Counted from the stretch's first letter, positions 1 to 7,307 are shown. The stretch is DNA of 17,257 nucleotides from JBOFZL01 sp051655155 (GCA_051655155.1 JBOFZL010000034.1:1-17257), one strand, 5' to 3'. The notes: generated from the sequence alone by a model not told the origin. Numbers and translations are program-made.

Positions 1-47
1 TCGAAAAACACAATATATAGATTTATATATACTTTAAAATATAAATA

Positions 48-56
48 TGATATAAT
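48..56 (+). promoter_or_regulatory. Extended -10 promoter box upstream of rnjA
   Basis: The bases read TGATATAAT, a TGn extension in front of a perfect TATAAT box. No good -35 box stands at 16-18 bases upstream, as is usual for extended -10 promoters. Transcription would begin near position 63 and leave about 77 bases of leader before the ATG at 140. The leader holds no strong hairpin. The assignment rests on consensus match only, in an AT-rich background. Confidence 0.4.
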
Positions 57-139
57 GATTTTAACGATACCTTGAACGGATTAATGAAGCTAATTATTAT
101 ATATTTGAGTGCGGACTTGAAATAAAAATTTAGGAGAGA

Positions 140-212
140 ATGAAGGGTAAGAAAAAGTAGTAATAAAATTAAAATAATTCCCTTAGGAGGTCTGGAAGAA
201 ATTGGAAAGAAT
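140..212 (+). other. rnjA: Out-of-frame N-terminal codons of rnjA (apparent frameshift)
   Basis: An ATG at 140 follows TAGGAGAGA (131-139) and encodes MKGKKK before hitting TAG at 158-160. One base further on, the frame that continues into the main RNase J ORF encodes KIKIIPLGGLEEIGKNM directly upstream of the ATG at 213. PLGG-EIGKN is the conserved first strand and turn of RNase J proteins. It cannot be reached from any ATG, GTG or TTG in its own frame, because a TGA lies at 141-143. Removing one A from the five-A run at 152-156 would join the two frames. This may be a sequencing or assembly error, a real mutation, or slippage; the sequence alone does not decide. Confidence 0.7.
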
Positions 213-1814
213 ATGACTCTTATTGAATACAAGGATGAGATTCTTGTTATAGATTGTGGGTTGGGTTTTCCGGATGATCAGATGTTAGGGATTGACGTTG
301 TAATACCAGATATAACTTATTTGGTAAAAAATAAAGATAAAGTAAAAGGTATTATTGTAACCCATGGTCATGAAGACCATATAGGTGCAATACCATATTT
401 CTTGAAACGTTTAAATGTACCTGTGTATGGTGCTAAGTTAACTATGGGATTAGTTGGAGTTAAACTAAAAGAACATAGAATAACTGATGCTCAAATTAAT
501 GTAGTAGAAATTGGAGAGCATGTAAAAATAGGTAATTTTAAGGTGGATTTTATTAGGGTTAATCATAGTATTCCAGATTCTTGCGCTTTAGCAATTCATA
601 CACCTATTGGCACGGTATTTCATACAGGTGACTTTAAGGTAGATTATACTCCTATTGATGGAAAACAGATGGATTTCCATAAAATCGCTGAAATAGGCAG
701 TAAAGGCTGTTTGTGTATGTTATGTGAAAGCACGAATGTAGAAAAAAAAGGATCAACGCTTTCAGAAGCTTTGGTTGGAAAAACATTAGATGATATTTTT
801 GATAGTGCACTAGGAAAAAGAATAATAGTTGCAACTTTTGCATCAAATATTCACAGATTACAGCAAATAATTAATTCCGCAGTTAAATGTAATAGAAAAG
901 TAGCTGTGTCAGGACGTTCAATGGTTAATATTGTTGCAGTTTCACAGAATCTAGATTATATTGATATTCCAAAAGGAATCTTAATTGATCTTAATGAAGC
1001 TAAAAAATATGATGATGGAGAACTTGTTATAATAACTACTGGTTCGCAAGGAGAACCTATGTCAGCATTATCAAGAATGGCAGCACAAGAACATCGTCAA
1101 ATAGAAATTAAGAATAATGATTTAGTTATAATATCAGCTCATCCGATTCCAGGAAATGAAAAATTAATAACAAGAGTAATAAACCAATTATTTCAAAGAG
1201 GCGCAGAGGTTGTGTATGAAAGTATATCAGATATTCATGTTTCTGGACATGCATGCCAAAATGAAATAAAACTAATGCATAGGTTGTTAAAACCAAAGTA
1301 TTTTATGCCTGTTCATGGGGAGTATAGACATCTTCACCAACATGCTAAATTAGCGCAAGAACTAGGAATGAATGAAGAAGATATATTTATGATGTCCAAT
1401 GGATTTGTGTTAGAGTTTAATCAAAAAGAAGCTAACATAACAGGAAAAGTACCATCTGGAAATATAATGATTGATGGTTTAGGGGTAGGAGATGTAGGGA
1501 ATATTGTTCTTAGGGATAGAAAACACTTATCAGAAGACGGACTATTTATTATAGTTGCTACATTATCTAAGAAGGATGGCACTATAATGTCAGGCCCTGA
1601 CATTATTTCAAGAGGTTTTGTATATGTTAGAGAATCTGAAGAGTTAATGGAAGAAGCGCGACAGCTTATTAAAGATACTTTGAAAAACTGTCAACAGAAT
1701 AATACACGAGAATGGACAAATATTAAAGTTATGATTAAAGATAATCTTAAAAATTTGCTTTATGAAAAAACTAAAAGAAGTCCAATGATTTTACCGATTT
1801 TAACGGAAGTATAA
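213..1814 (+). CDS. rnjA: Ribonuclease J (metallo-beta-lactamase/beta-CASP RNase)
   Basis: RNase J degrades and matures mRNA and rRNA in the cytoplasm by 5'-to-3' exonuclease and endonuclease action; it replaces much of the role RNase E has in Proteobacteria. The zinc-binding HGHEDH motif is at residues 51-56, counted from the ATG at 213. Further beta-lactamase motifs follow (NHS-PDSCA, HTGDFK), then the beta-CASP region (STN, TGSQGEP, SAHPIPGNE, HVSGHA, MPVHGEYRH) and the C-terminal RNase J domain. The open frame gives 533 residues; adding the roughly 24 upstream codons restores the usual length near 555. The ATG at 213 is probably not the native start, because conserved PLGG-EIGKN residues lie upstream of it. 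The gene is alone between its promoter and a strong terminator. Whether it is RNase J1 or J2 cannot be told here; the intact zinc site argues for an active enzyme. Confidence 0.96.
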   Translation: MTLIEYKDEILVIDCGLGFPDDQMLGIDVVIPDITYLVKNKDKVKGIIVTHGHEDHIGAIPYFLKRLNVPVYGAKLTMGLVGVKLKEHRITDAQINVVEIGEHVKIGNFKVDFIRVNHSIPDSCALAIHTPIGTVFHTGDFKVDYTPIDGKQMDFHKIAEIGSKGCLCMLCESTNVEKKGSTLSEALVGKTLDDIFDSALGKRIIVATFASNIHRLQQIINSAVKCNRKVAVSGRSMVNIVAVSQNLDYIDIPKGILIDLNEAKKYDDGELVIITTGSQGEPMSALSRMAAQEHRQIEIKNNDLVIISAHPIPGNEKLITRVINQLFQRGAEVVYESISDIHVSGHACQNEIKLMHRLLKPKYFMPVHGEYRHLHQHAKLAQELGMNEEDIFMMSNGFVLEFNQKEANITGKVPSGNIMIDGLGVGDVGNIVLRDRKHLSEDGLFIIVATLSKKDGTIMSGPDIISRGFVYVRESEELMEEARQLIKDTLKNCQQNNTREWTNIKVMIKDNLKNLLYEKTKRSPMILPILTEV

Positions 1815-1819
1815 TCAGG

Positions 1820-1847
1820 GGCTGTGACAACTGTCACAGCCTTTTTT
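1820..1847 (+). terminator. Rho-independent terminator of rnjA
   Basis: The arms GGCTGTGAC and GTCACAGCC form a perfect 9-bp stem with an AACT loop, followed by six T. It begins a few bases after the rnjA stop codon and separates rnjA from scpA. Confidence 0.93.
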
Positions 1848-1880
1848 AGAAGGTTTGTAAATAAATAGATGAGGTAAAAT

Positions 1881-2561
1881 ATGTTTCAAATTAATATTGA
1901 TAAATTTCAAGGTCCGTTTGATTTAATTTTAGACCTATTAGCAAAGAAAAAATTAGAAATAAGTGAAATAAGAATTATAGATATAATAAATGAATATATA
2001 AATTACATTGAGAATATGCGTATAGATGCAGATGTTCAGGGAGATTTCTTAGTTGTTGCTTCTCGATTATTAGAATTGAAATCAAAATTTCTTTTATCAA
2101 TTAATTCAGAGGAAGAAGATGATGATATGGAAAGGCTTGTTAAATCATTAGAGATTTACAAGTTTTATAAAGGGGTGGCTGAGTCATTAAGAAATAGAGA
2201 AAATTTTTATGGAGACTTATATTTTAGAAAACCTAATGAACATTTTATTTCTAAAATTATAAACATTGAAAAATTGACATTGAATTCAATAAAGGAGTAT
2301 TCGCTTATATTTAATAGGCGAATAGATACTGATAAAGCTAAAATTCATAGTAGAAAAATTATTTCAGTAGAAGACAAAATTAATGAAATTGAGTTAATTT
2401 TAAAATCTAAAAATATTATTTATTTTACTGAAGTTGCTAAATCGCAAGAAAAAGATGATTCTATTGCTACTTTACTTTCTATTTTAGAATTAGCAAAGAT
2501 AGAAAGAGTAGGAATAAAACAATATGATTTATTTAATGAAATAATTATAGAAAGGAAGTAA
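1881..2561 (+). CDS. scpA: Segregation and condensation protein A
   Basis: ScpA is the kleisin subunit of the bacterial SMC condensin: it bridges the SMC heads and, with ScpB, compacts and segregates the chromosome. The N-terminal part matches the family well (F-GPFDLILDLLAKKKLEI, then DFLVVASRLLELKSKFLL near residues 50-75). A variable charged middle and a C-terminal winged-helix region (FTEVA, IATLLSILELAK) follow. At 226 residues it is slightly shorter than many relatives of about 240-260. GATGAGGT just upstream supports the ATG at 1881. The gene follows the rnjA terminator by 33 bases with no clear promoter, and scpB starts 4 bases after its stop, so the two are surely cotranscribed. smc itself is not in the window. 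Confidence 0.95.
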   Translation: MFQINIDKFQGPFDLILDLLAKKKLEISEIRIIDIINEYINYIENMRIDADVQGDFLVVASRLLELKSKFLLSINSEEEDDDMERLVKSLEIYKFYKGVAESLRNRENFYGDLYFRKPNEHFISKIINIEKLTLNSIKEYSLIFNRRIDTDKAKIHSRKIISVEDKINEIELILKSKNIIYFTEVAKSQEKDDSIATLLSILELAKIERVGIKQYDLFNEIIIERK

Positions 2562-2565
2562 ATTT

Positions 2566-3105
2566 ATGGTTTTAAGCAAGATGATATCAATTATAGAATC
2601 CCTTTTATTTGTATCGGGGGATCCCATCAAAATATCAGAAATAATTAAAATCATTAATAAGCATAACGATAGAATGGTATCAAAAAAAGAAATAGACTAT
2701 TGCTTAAATGAAATTAAAAAGAAGATGAACAATGAATATAGTGGAATAAAATTAATAACAACTGATGAAGTTGCTTGGTTTGTAGCAAATGATGATAATA
2801 AAAAATATATGGATGAAATTTTGATGGTTTTGAAAAAAAAGAGTTTAACTCAAGCTTCAATAGAGGTACTGACTATAGTTGCCTATAATCAACCTATAAC
2901 TAAATTAGAGATAGAAGAAATTAGAGGAGTAAAATCTGACAGAGCGATTACCTCTCTTATAGAATTTAATCTAATTAGTGAGGCAGGAAGACTGGATAAA
3001 ATAGGAAGACCAATTTTATATAAGACCTCAAATGAATTTCTAATTCATTTTGGATTAGAGTCATTAAATGATCTTCCTAAATTAAATGATGATATAGAAT
3101 TGTAA
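2566..3105 (+). CDS. scpB: Segregation and condensation protein B
   Basis: ScpB dimers bind ScpA and help the SMC complex load and act on the chromosome. The protein of 179 residues has the expected two winged-helix domains. The first starts ISIIESLLFVSGDPI (residues 7-21). The second holds the family's best motif, the stretch SLTQASIEVLTIVAYNQPIT followed by EIEEIRGV, and then GRLDKIGRPILYKTS. The Shine-Dalgarno AAAGGAAG (2551-2558) overlaps the end of scpA, which suggests translational coupling. Its stop codon lies 4 bases from that of the convergent downstream gene, within a perfect inverted repeat. Confidence 0.95.
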   Translation: MVLSKMISIIESLLFVSGDPIKISEIIKIINKHNDRMVSKKEIDYCLNEIKKKMNNEYSGIKLITTDEVAWFVANDDNKKYMDEILMVLKKKSLTQASIEVLTIVAYNQPITKLEIEEIRGVKSDRAITSLIEFNLISEAGRLDKIGRPILYKTSNEFLIHFGLESLNDLPKLNDDIEL

Positions 3106-3117
3106 TTATTTAATTAC
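3102..3117. repeat. Perfect inverted repeat spanning two convergent stop codons
   Basis: GTAATTATTTAATTAC has perfect 7-base arms and a 2-base centre. It holds the TAA of scpB on the plus strand and the TAA of the phospholipase-like gene on the minus strand. It may act as a weak two-way transcription stop, but the stem is almost all A-T and no proper T-run follows on either side, so function is doubtful. Confidence 0.4.
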
Positions 3118-3700
3118 TAGAGTTTGAACATTTTGCTAACTCTAAGTATTTAAGATAGAATTTAGAATTTTCAATTATATATAAGGCTACAGTGACAGAT
3201 ACAAATAATGAAAAATCTATATCTTTTTCACAGGATTTATGTCCAATAATATATTTATCTAACATAATATATATAAAATCTTTTATAGAATTATGATTAT
3301 TTAAACTTATATGTTCATTAAATTCTTTTAAATTACTATATTTTTTGAACTTTGAGTGTAAAAGTTTTTCATAAAGCAAGTGCTCATTAACCTTACCTTT
3401 AAAGTATGATCTATCATAGTGAGGATCACAAAAATAGTCACATATATAATGAGTTATTACACCTAGTTCCACTGAAAATTTTCTCATACTTATATTATTG
3501 TTATTTAAAAGTATATATATTTTATCTATAAGAAAATCTATACTGCAATCAATGAAATGCTTTGTTTTAATATATTTTGGAGCTATATCTGGAAGAACAT
3601 TTCCATATATGAAAAACTTATCTTCGAGTTTAACTTCGGACGAGTTTTTTATTTCATTTAAAATAATTTTAGCTATAATTCTATGAGTAGGTATTAACAT
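3110..3700 (-). CDS. Zinc-dependent phospholipase C-like protein, no signal peptide
   Basis: The protein (196 residues from this start) belongs to the zinc-dependent phospholipase C / S1-P1 nuclease fold family. Metal-binding residues can be laid onto Bacillus cereus PLC: H84, D88 and H94 in HYICDYFCDPH match His118/Asp122/His128, and H107 and E111 in EHLLYE match His142/Glu146, with nearly the same spacing. D38 (LPDIAP) and H48 probably match Asp55 and His69, and THRIIA holds an early histidine (H6). Secreted PLC has a signal peptide and Trp1 after cleavage; neither is present, so this copy looks cytoplasmic and its substrate is unknown. The frame is open to a GTG at 3709, but AGGCGGTGA (minus strand, 3714-3706) overlaps that GTG and is well placed for the ATG at 3700. 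It is transcribed alone, against its neighbours. Confidence 0.78.
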   Translation of the reverse strand: MLIPTHRIIAKIILNEIKNSSEVKLEDKFFIYGNVLPDIAPKYIKTKHFIDCSIDFLIDKIYILLNNNNISMRKFSVELGVITHYICDYFCDPHYDRSYFKGKVNEHLLYEKLLHSKFKKYSNLKEFNEHISLNNHNSIKDFIYIMLDKYIIGHKSCEKDIDFSLFVSVTVALYIIENSKFYLKYLELAKCSNSSN

Positions 3701-3705
3701 TGTAT

Positions 3706-3714
3706 TCACCGCCT
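3706..3714 (-). promoter_or_regulatory. Ribosome binding site fixing the start at 3700
   Basis: On the minus strand the bases read AGGCGGTGA, eight of nine matching the full anti-SD complement AGGAGGTGA, five bases before ATG. This rules out the overlapping upstream GTG at 3709 as the likely start. Confidence 0.7.
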
Positions 3715-3723
3715 AGTGTTAGT

Positions 3724-3752
3724 ATTTTACACCAATATTTTATAATTTACAA
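3724..3752 (-). promoter_or_regulatory. Promoter of the phospholipase-like gene
   Basis: Read on the minus strand: -35 TTGTAA (3752-3747), 17-base spacer, -10 TAAAAT (3729-3724). Transcription would start near 3717, only a few bases before the ribosome binding site at 3714-3706. The spacer contains the possible -10 box of the divergent gene, so the two promoters interleave. Confidence 0.5.
3741..3746 (+). promoter_or_regulatory. Possible -10 box for the flavoprotein-dut operon
   Basis: A perfect TATAAT lies 25 bases before the ATG at 3771. The best -35 candidate (TTAGTA at 3719-3724) is poor. Start near 3753 would give a leader of under 20 bases, like other genes here. It lies inside the spacer of the opposing promoter. 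Confidence 0.35.
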
Positions 3753-3770
3753 CTAAAATGGAGAAAAGAA

Positions 3771-4982
3771 ATGATATATGATTTAATAATAATAGGAGCT
3801 GGAGCAGCAGGAATAATGGGAGCTCTTGAAGCTAGTAAAAAAGGTCTTAATGTATGTTTGGTTGAACAAAACTCCTCCATAGGTAAAAAACTTGCTATTA
3901 CAGGTGGGGGTAGATGTAATTTAACAAGTGCTATTCCAGTATATGATTTTGAAAAATATATTCCTAGAAATTACAATTTTTTAAAGAGTTCATTTGCACA
4001 ATTTGATAATAATGATTTAATTAACTACATATTTGAAGTAGGGTTGAATATACAAAAAGAAAAAGATAAAATATATTTAAAAGCAGCTAATGGAAAATTA
4101 TTTGTAGAAATTCTAGAATTAAAATTAAAGGAAAGAAATGTGATTATTAAGTTAAATACGAAAGTTATTGATTTAATATTCAAAGAAACAGAATTGATAT
4201 ATATAAAAACAAATAAAGGTATATTAAAGGGTAGGGATTATTTAATAACTTCTGGTGGGTTAAGTTATCCTGATTTAGGAAGTGACGGAAGTATAATGGA
4301 TATATTAACTTTAAAAAATATTTTTAAATTAGAAGAAACTTACCCTTCTTTAGTGCCAATTAAGCTTAAAAATAATATTTTTTCAGAACTAGCAGGAGTA
4401 ACTATCACAGCAGGAATAATTTTAGAGATTAATAAAAGAAACAAGAGATTTGTGGGAGATTTACTTTTTACTCATAAAGGAATAAGTGGGCCAATAGTAC
4501 TTAATTTAAGTTCATATATAGTCGATTTAGATATAGGTAGATATAACTTATATTTAGATTTATTGCCAGAGATTGAGACAGAAAACTTATATAAACAGCT
4601 AAAAAAAGTGAGAGGTAAAGCGAAAATAAGTGAAAGTTTGAATTGTTCATTACCAAAAAACTTAATTAAAAAATTATTTCAAGAAAATATAATAGATTTT
4701 TCTAATTTAAAAAATAAGAATTTAGAGGAGATTATATTAAGCATAAAAAAGTTTAAGATTGAAATAGATTCCTTTGAAGGATATAATAAAGCCATAGTTA
4801 CACGGGGAGGTATAAGTGTGAAAGAAATAGATCCTAAAACGATGAAATCTAAAAAGATAGATAATTTGTATTTTGCAGGAGAAGTAATTGATGTTGATGG
4901 TCTTACAGGTGGATATAATTTACAAATAGCTTTTTCAACTGGATATATAGCAGCAAAAAATATAGGAGGAAATAGAAAATGA
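3771..4982 (+). CDS. BaiN/HI0933-type NAD(P)/FAD-dependent oxidoreductase
   Basis: A predicted soluble flavoprotein of 403 residues, the normal length for the HI0933/YhiN family, named BaiN/RdsA in some databases. The FAD-binding Rossmann motif GAGAAG is at residues 9-14 and is followed by an acidic strand end (VEQN). The family signature GGGRCNLT is at 45-52, and the C-terminal FAD motif YFAGE with GLTGGYNLQ lies at about 367-384. The inserted middle domain carries the typical THKGISGP motif. The physiological substrate of most members is unknown; BaiN was linked to bile acid dehydroxylation, but family membership does not predict that here. GGAGAAAAGAA supports the start. The stop overlaps the dut start by 4 bases, so they share an mRNA. 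Confidence 0.92.
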   Translation: MIYDLIIIGAGAAGIMGALEASKKGLNVCLVEQNSSIGKKLAITGGGRCNLTSAIPVYDFEKYIPRNYNFLKSSFAQFDNNDLINYIFEVGLNIQKEKDKIYLKAANGKLFVEILELKLKERNVIIKLNTKVIDLIFKETELIYIKTNKGILKGRDYLITSGGLSYPDLGSDGSIMDILTLKNIFKLEETYPSLVPIKLKNNIFSELAGVTITAGIILEINKRNKRFVGDLLFTHKGISGPIVLNLSSYIVDLDIGRYNLYLDLLPEIETENLYKQLKKVRGKAKISESLNCSLPKNLIKKLFQENIIDFSNLKNKNLEEIILSIKKFKIEIDSFEGYNKAIVTRGGISVKEIDPKTMKSKKIDNLYFAGEVIDVDGLTGGYNLQIAFSTGYIAAKNIGGNRK

Positions 4983-5413
4983 AACTTTTAGTAGAAAAAA
5001 TTTATGATAACGCAATTTTGCCTAATTATGCACATTGTGGAGATGCAGGGATTGATTTGTATTCTGTTGATGACGTAATTTTAGAACCTGGTGAATATAA
5101 AACAGTATCAACAGGTCTGAAGATTAAGCTTCCAGAAGGGACAGAAGGGCAAATAAGACCAAGGAGTGGGTTGGCAGCAAAACATGGAATATCGTTAGTA
5201 AATTCACCAGGAACTATTGATGAAGGTTATAGAGGTGAGTTGAAAATTATTGTCATTAATTTAGGAAAGAAAAAATTTCATATAGAAGTAGGAAGTAAAA
5301 TAGCCCAAATGGTAGTTGCACCCGTTCTTAGAATTGAAGTTAAAGAAGTGAAATCAATTGAGGAAAATACATCAAGAGGAAACAAAGGTTTTGGCTCTTC
5401 AGGTACAAAATAA
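4979..5413 (+). CDS. dut: dUTP diphosphatase (trimeric dUTPase)
   Basis: dUTPase hydrolyses dUTP to dUMP and pyrophosphate, which keeps uracil out of DNA and supplies dUMP for thymidylate. All five motifs of the homotrimeric family are visible in 144 residues: AGIDLYS (23-29), RPRSGLA (60-66), GTIDEGYRGEL (78-88, with the catalytic Asp and Tyr), GSKIAQMVV (105-113) and the C-terminal P-loop-like RGNKGFGSSG (133-142). Nothing is missing, so the enzyme should be active. It overlaps the flavoprotein gene by ATGA, and its TAA overlaps the next ATG by one base. Confidence 0.97.
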   Translation: MKLLVEKIYDNAILPNYAHCGDAGIDLYSVDDVILEPGEYKTVSTGLKIKLPEGTEGQIRPRSGLAAKHGISLVNSPGTIDEGYRGELKIIVINLGKKKFHIEVGSKIAQMVVAPVLRIEVKEVKSIEENTSRGNKGFGSSGTK

Positions 5414-5931
5414 TGAATAATATTTCTATAGTTTATCCTCAAAGTTCAGAGCTTATACTAGAAGATTTTAAAAATATAATAATAGAACTTTCTGATGAAA
5501 GTGACAACTTTCCATTTAATTCAAAAGATGTAGATATAAATGATAAAGTTATTAAAAATTATATTAATTACTTGATTAGTTCAATTAATTCAACGCTGTG
5601 TCTATGTTATAATAATAATGAAATTATAGGAATAGGATTTTTGGAAGGTGGAAAAAAAGAAAGAACATTTCATTTAGCTAATCTAAGTATAGGTGTCTTA
5701 AAAAAATATAATGACATAGGAATAGGTAGCAAAATAGTTGCTTCATTAATAGAATACGCATATGAATGTGAATATATTGGGAAAATCGATATTATGGTTA
5801 GAATAGATAATAATAGCGCAATAAGTATATATAAAAAGAACGGATTTACAGTAGAAGGGAAATGTAGAAGAGGTCTTTTTATTAATAATGAATTTTTTGA
5901 TATTTTATATATGGGATTGATTATTGATTAA
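5413..5931 (+). CDS. GNAT-family N-acetyltransferase
   Basis: The protein of 172 residues has the GNAT fold features that bind acetyl-CoA: motif A near NDIGIGSKIVASLI (R/Q-x-x-G-x-G type, here with Asn-Asp first) and motif B, NNSAISIYKKNGF, followed by V-GKCRRGLFINNEFFDILYM. That C-terminal pattern is common in RimJ/RimL- and SpeG-like members. The acceptor (an amine, a protein N-terminus or an antibiotic) cannot be read from sequence. Its ATG shares a base with the dut stop (TAATG), so translation is probably coupled. The last codons (IID) and the stop lie in a 13-bp tandem repeat. Confidence 0.88.
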   Translation: MNNISIVYPQSSELILEDFKNIIIELSDESDNFPFNSKDVDINDKVIKNYINYLISSINSTLCLCYNNNEIIGIGFLEGGKKERTFHLANLSIGVLKKYNDIGIGSKIVASLIEYAYECEYIGKIDIMVRIDNNSAISIYKKNGFTVEGKCRRGLFINNEFFDILYMGLIID

Positions 5932-5954
5932 TTATATTGATTAATTATATTGAT
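5923..5954 (+). repeat. 13-bp tandem repeat, about 2.5 copies
   Basis: The unit ATTGATTAATTAT occurs perfectly at 5923-5935 and 5936-5948, with a partial third copy (ATTGAT) at 5949-5954. It covers the end and stop codon of the acetyltransferase gene. The second copy supplies the -35 box TTGATT of a promoter. Confidence 0.85.
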
Positions 5955-5965
5955 GTATTTATAAT
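5937..5965 (+). promoter_or_regulatory. Promoter for the small ORF and possibly the M24 peptidase
   Basis: -35 TTGATT (5937-5942), 17-base spacer, -10 TATAAT (5960-5965). The -35 box is made by the second unit of the tandem repeat. Transcription would start near 5972, at the ribosome binding site AAGAGGTG (5971-5978). Confidence 0.5.
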
Positions 5966-5980
5966 TAGTTAAGAGGTGCA

Positions 5981-6127
5981 ATTTATTACAAAAAATCAGA
6001 TATCAAAGATATGATAAGACAAATTTTACAAGAAGATAATAACATCTCAGAAAATGAAGATATTATTAATTTTATTTTGAATAGATTAATAATGATGAGT
6101 CAAAATCGCCAAGAGAAAATAAGCTAG
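5981..6127 (+). CDS. Small ORF, 48 codons, apparent ATT start
   Basis: I do not recognise this protein. The frame starting with ATT at 5981 gives 48 residues (IYYKKSDIKDMIRQILQED, then an acidic Asn-rich stretch, a short hydrophobic helix FILNRLIMM and a polar tail). The reading is supported by a good promoter (5937-5965) and by AAGAGGTG four bases before the codon when measured from its GG. The only standard start in frame is ATG 6011, which would give 38 residues and has no Shine-Dalgarno. A TAG lies in frame at 5966. ATT is a known but rare start codon (as in infC). Other readings are an ATG-to-ATT mutation that has silenced the gene, or a chance ORF inside the leader of the M24 peptidase gene, which starts 36 bases after its stop. 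Confidence 0.35.
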   Translation: MYYKKSDIKDMIRQILQEDNNISENEDIINFILNRLIMMSQNRQEKIS

Positions 6128-6163
6128 AGTATAAATAATTTTAATTGTTTTAAGGAGGATATT

Positions 6164-7240
6164 ATGAATAAAACTAGAATTAAAAAAGTTACTGATCTAA
6201 TGAATAAATTTAAGTTAGATCAGATTATAATTTCAAATCCTGCAAGTATTTTTTATTTAACCGGAATATGGATTCATCCAGGTGAAAGATTGGTAGCCTT
6301 ATTTATTAATAAAAATGGTGAAAATATATTTTTTAATAATGAATTATTTCCAATTAGAAATGACATAGGAGCTGAAATAGTTTGGTATAATGATGCACAG
6401 GATCCTATTGAAAAGATGAAAAATTATATTAATACTTCTAAAATAATTGGAATAGATGGAGAATGGAAATCTAAATTTTTAATTAACTTAATGAAAGTCT
6501 GCCAATGTAATAGTTTTATTAATAGTTCATTTATTTTAGATACTATTCGAGCTGAAAAAGATGATGATGAAAAAGTTTTAATGAGAGAAGCCTCAAGACT
6601 TAATGATTTGGCAATGGAAAAAATACAATTGGAAATAAGAGAAAATATAACAGAAAAGTATCTTATGAAAAAATTGCAAACTATTTATGAAGAAATTGGA
6701 GCAGATGGATTTAGCTTTAATCCTATCATTGCTTTTGGAAAAAACTCTGCAAATCCTCATCATGATACTGGAAACTCAACGCTAGAGTGGGGAGATTCTA
6801 TAATTATTGATATTGGATGTGTAAAAGACTCTTATATTTCAGATATGACTCGAACAGTATTTTTTAAAAAAGTTGGCAATCGTGAAAGAGAAATATATGA
6901 AATTGTAAAAAAGGCACAACAAATGGCAATTGATAAGATTAAACCAGGAGTAAAATTTTCAGATGTGGATTATGCAGCAAGAAATTATATTGTTGAAAGA
7001 GGATATGGAAAATTTTTTACTCATCGAACAGGGCATTGTGCAGGGATAGAAGTTCATGATTTTGGTGATGTTTCAGAAACGAATCAAGATATAATAAAAT
7101 CAGGAATGGTATTTTCTATAGAACCTGGAATTTATTTAAGTGGCGAAGTTGGAGTAAGGATAGAAGATTTGGTTCTTGTTACTGATGATGGGTGCGAAGT
7201 ATTGAATAAAATTTCGAAAGAAATTAAAATTATAAAATAA
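6164..7240 (+). CDS. M24-family Xaa-Pro peptidase
   Basis: A cytoplasmic aminopeptidase P/prolidase-type metallopeptidase of 358 residues, expected to cleave peptides next to proline. The N-terminal creatinase-like domain (about 1-125) carries the typical NPASIFYLTG. The pita-bread catalytic domain follows, with all five metal ligands visible: D216 (DIG), D227 (SDMTRT), H291 (TGHCAGIEVHDFG), E320 (SIEPGIY) and E334 (VRIEDLV). H199/H200 in ANPHHDTG and H298 are the usual second-shell residues. AAGGAGGA, placed six bases before ATG, is one of the best ribosome binding sites in the window. It may be cotranscribed with the small ORF upstream. No clear terminator follows it. Aminopeptidase versus dipeptidase activity cannot be decided. 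Confidence 0.93.
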   Translation: MNKTRIKKVTDLMNKFKLDQIIISNPASIFYLTGIWIHPGERLVALFINKNGENIFFNNELFPIRNDIGAEIVWYNDAQDPIEKMKNYINTSKIIGIDGEWKSKFLINLMKVCQCNSFINSSFILDTIRAEKDDDEKVLMREASRLNDLAMEKIQLEIRENITEKYLMKKLQTIYEEIGADGFSFNPIIAFGKNSANPHHDTGNSTLEWGDSIIIDIGCVKDSYISDMTRTVFFKKVGNREREIYEIVKKAQQMAIDKIKPGVKFSDVDYAARNYIVERGYGKFFTHRTGHCAGIEVHDFGDVSETNQDIIKSGMVFSIEPGIYLSGEVGVRIEDLVLVTDDGCEVLNKISKEIKIIK

Positions 7241-7307
7241 GTTTCAAAATAAATTTTAAGTTGAAATTATGCGTATTAACAAAGTTAAGTAATTATATTA
7301 AAATTCA

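Noticed and set aside
84..125. A 13-residue upstream ORF in the rnjA leader (ATG 84, TAA 123)
   Set aside because: No ribosome binding site before it, and an ORF this short is expected by chance in AT-rich DNA.
23..232. Minus-strand ORF over the rnjA leader and first codons
   Set aside because: Low-complexity hydrophobic translation antisense to conserved rnjA codons, without a ribosome binding site.
1848..1880. A promoter directly before scpA
   Set aside because: No -35/-10 pair with acceptable spacing; partial read-through from rnjA, or an unrecognised promoter, is more likely.
3118..3146. Terminator-like hairpin for scpB (TAGAGTT...AACTCTA) inside the convergent gene
   Set aside because: A 13-base loop and no T-run on the plus strand; it lies in coding sequence.
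5976..6014. Alternative GTG start (5976) in the small-ORF region
   Set aside because: This frame stops after 12 codons at TGA 6012-6014.
7243..7266. Terminator after the M24 peptidase gene (TTTCAA...TTGAAA)
   Set aside because: The stem is short and A-T only, the loop is long, and no T-run follows.
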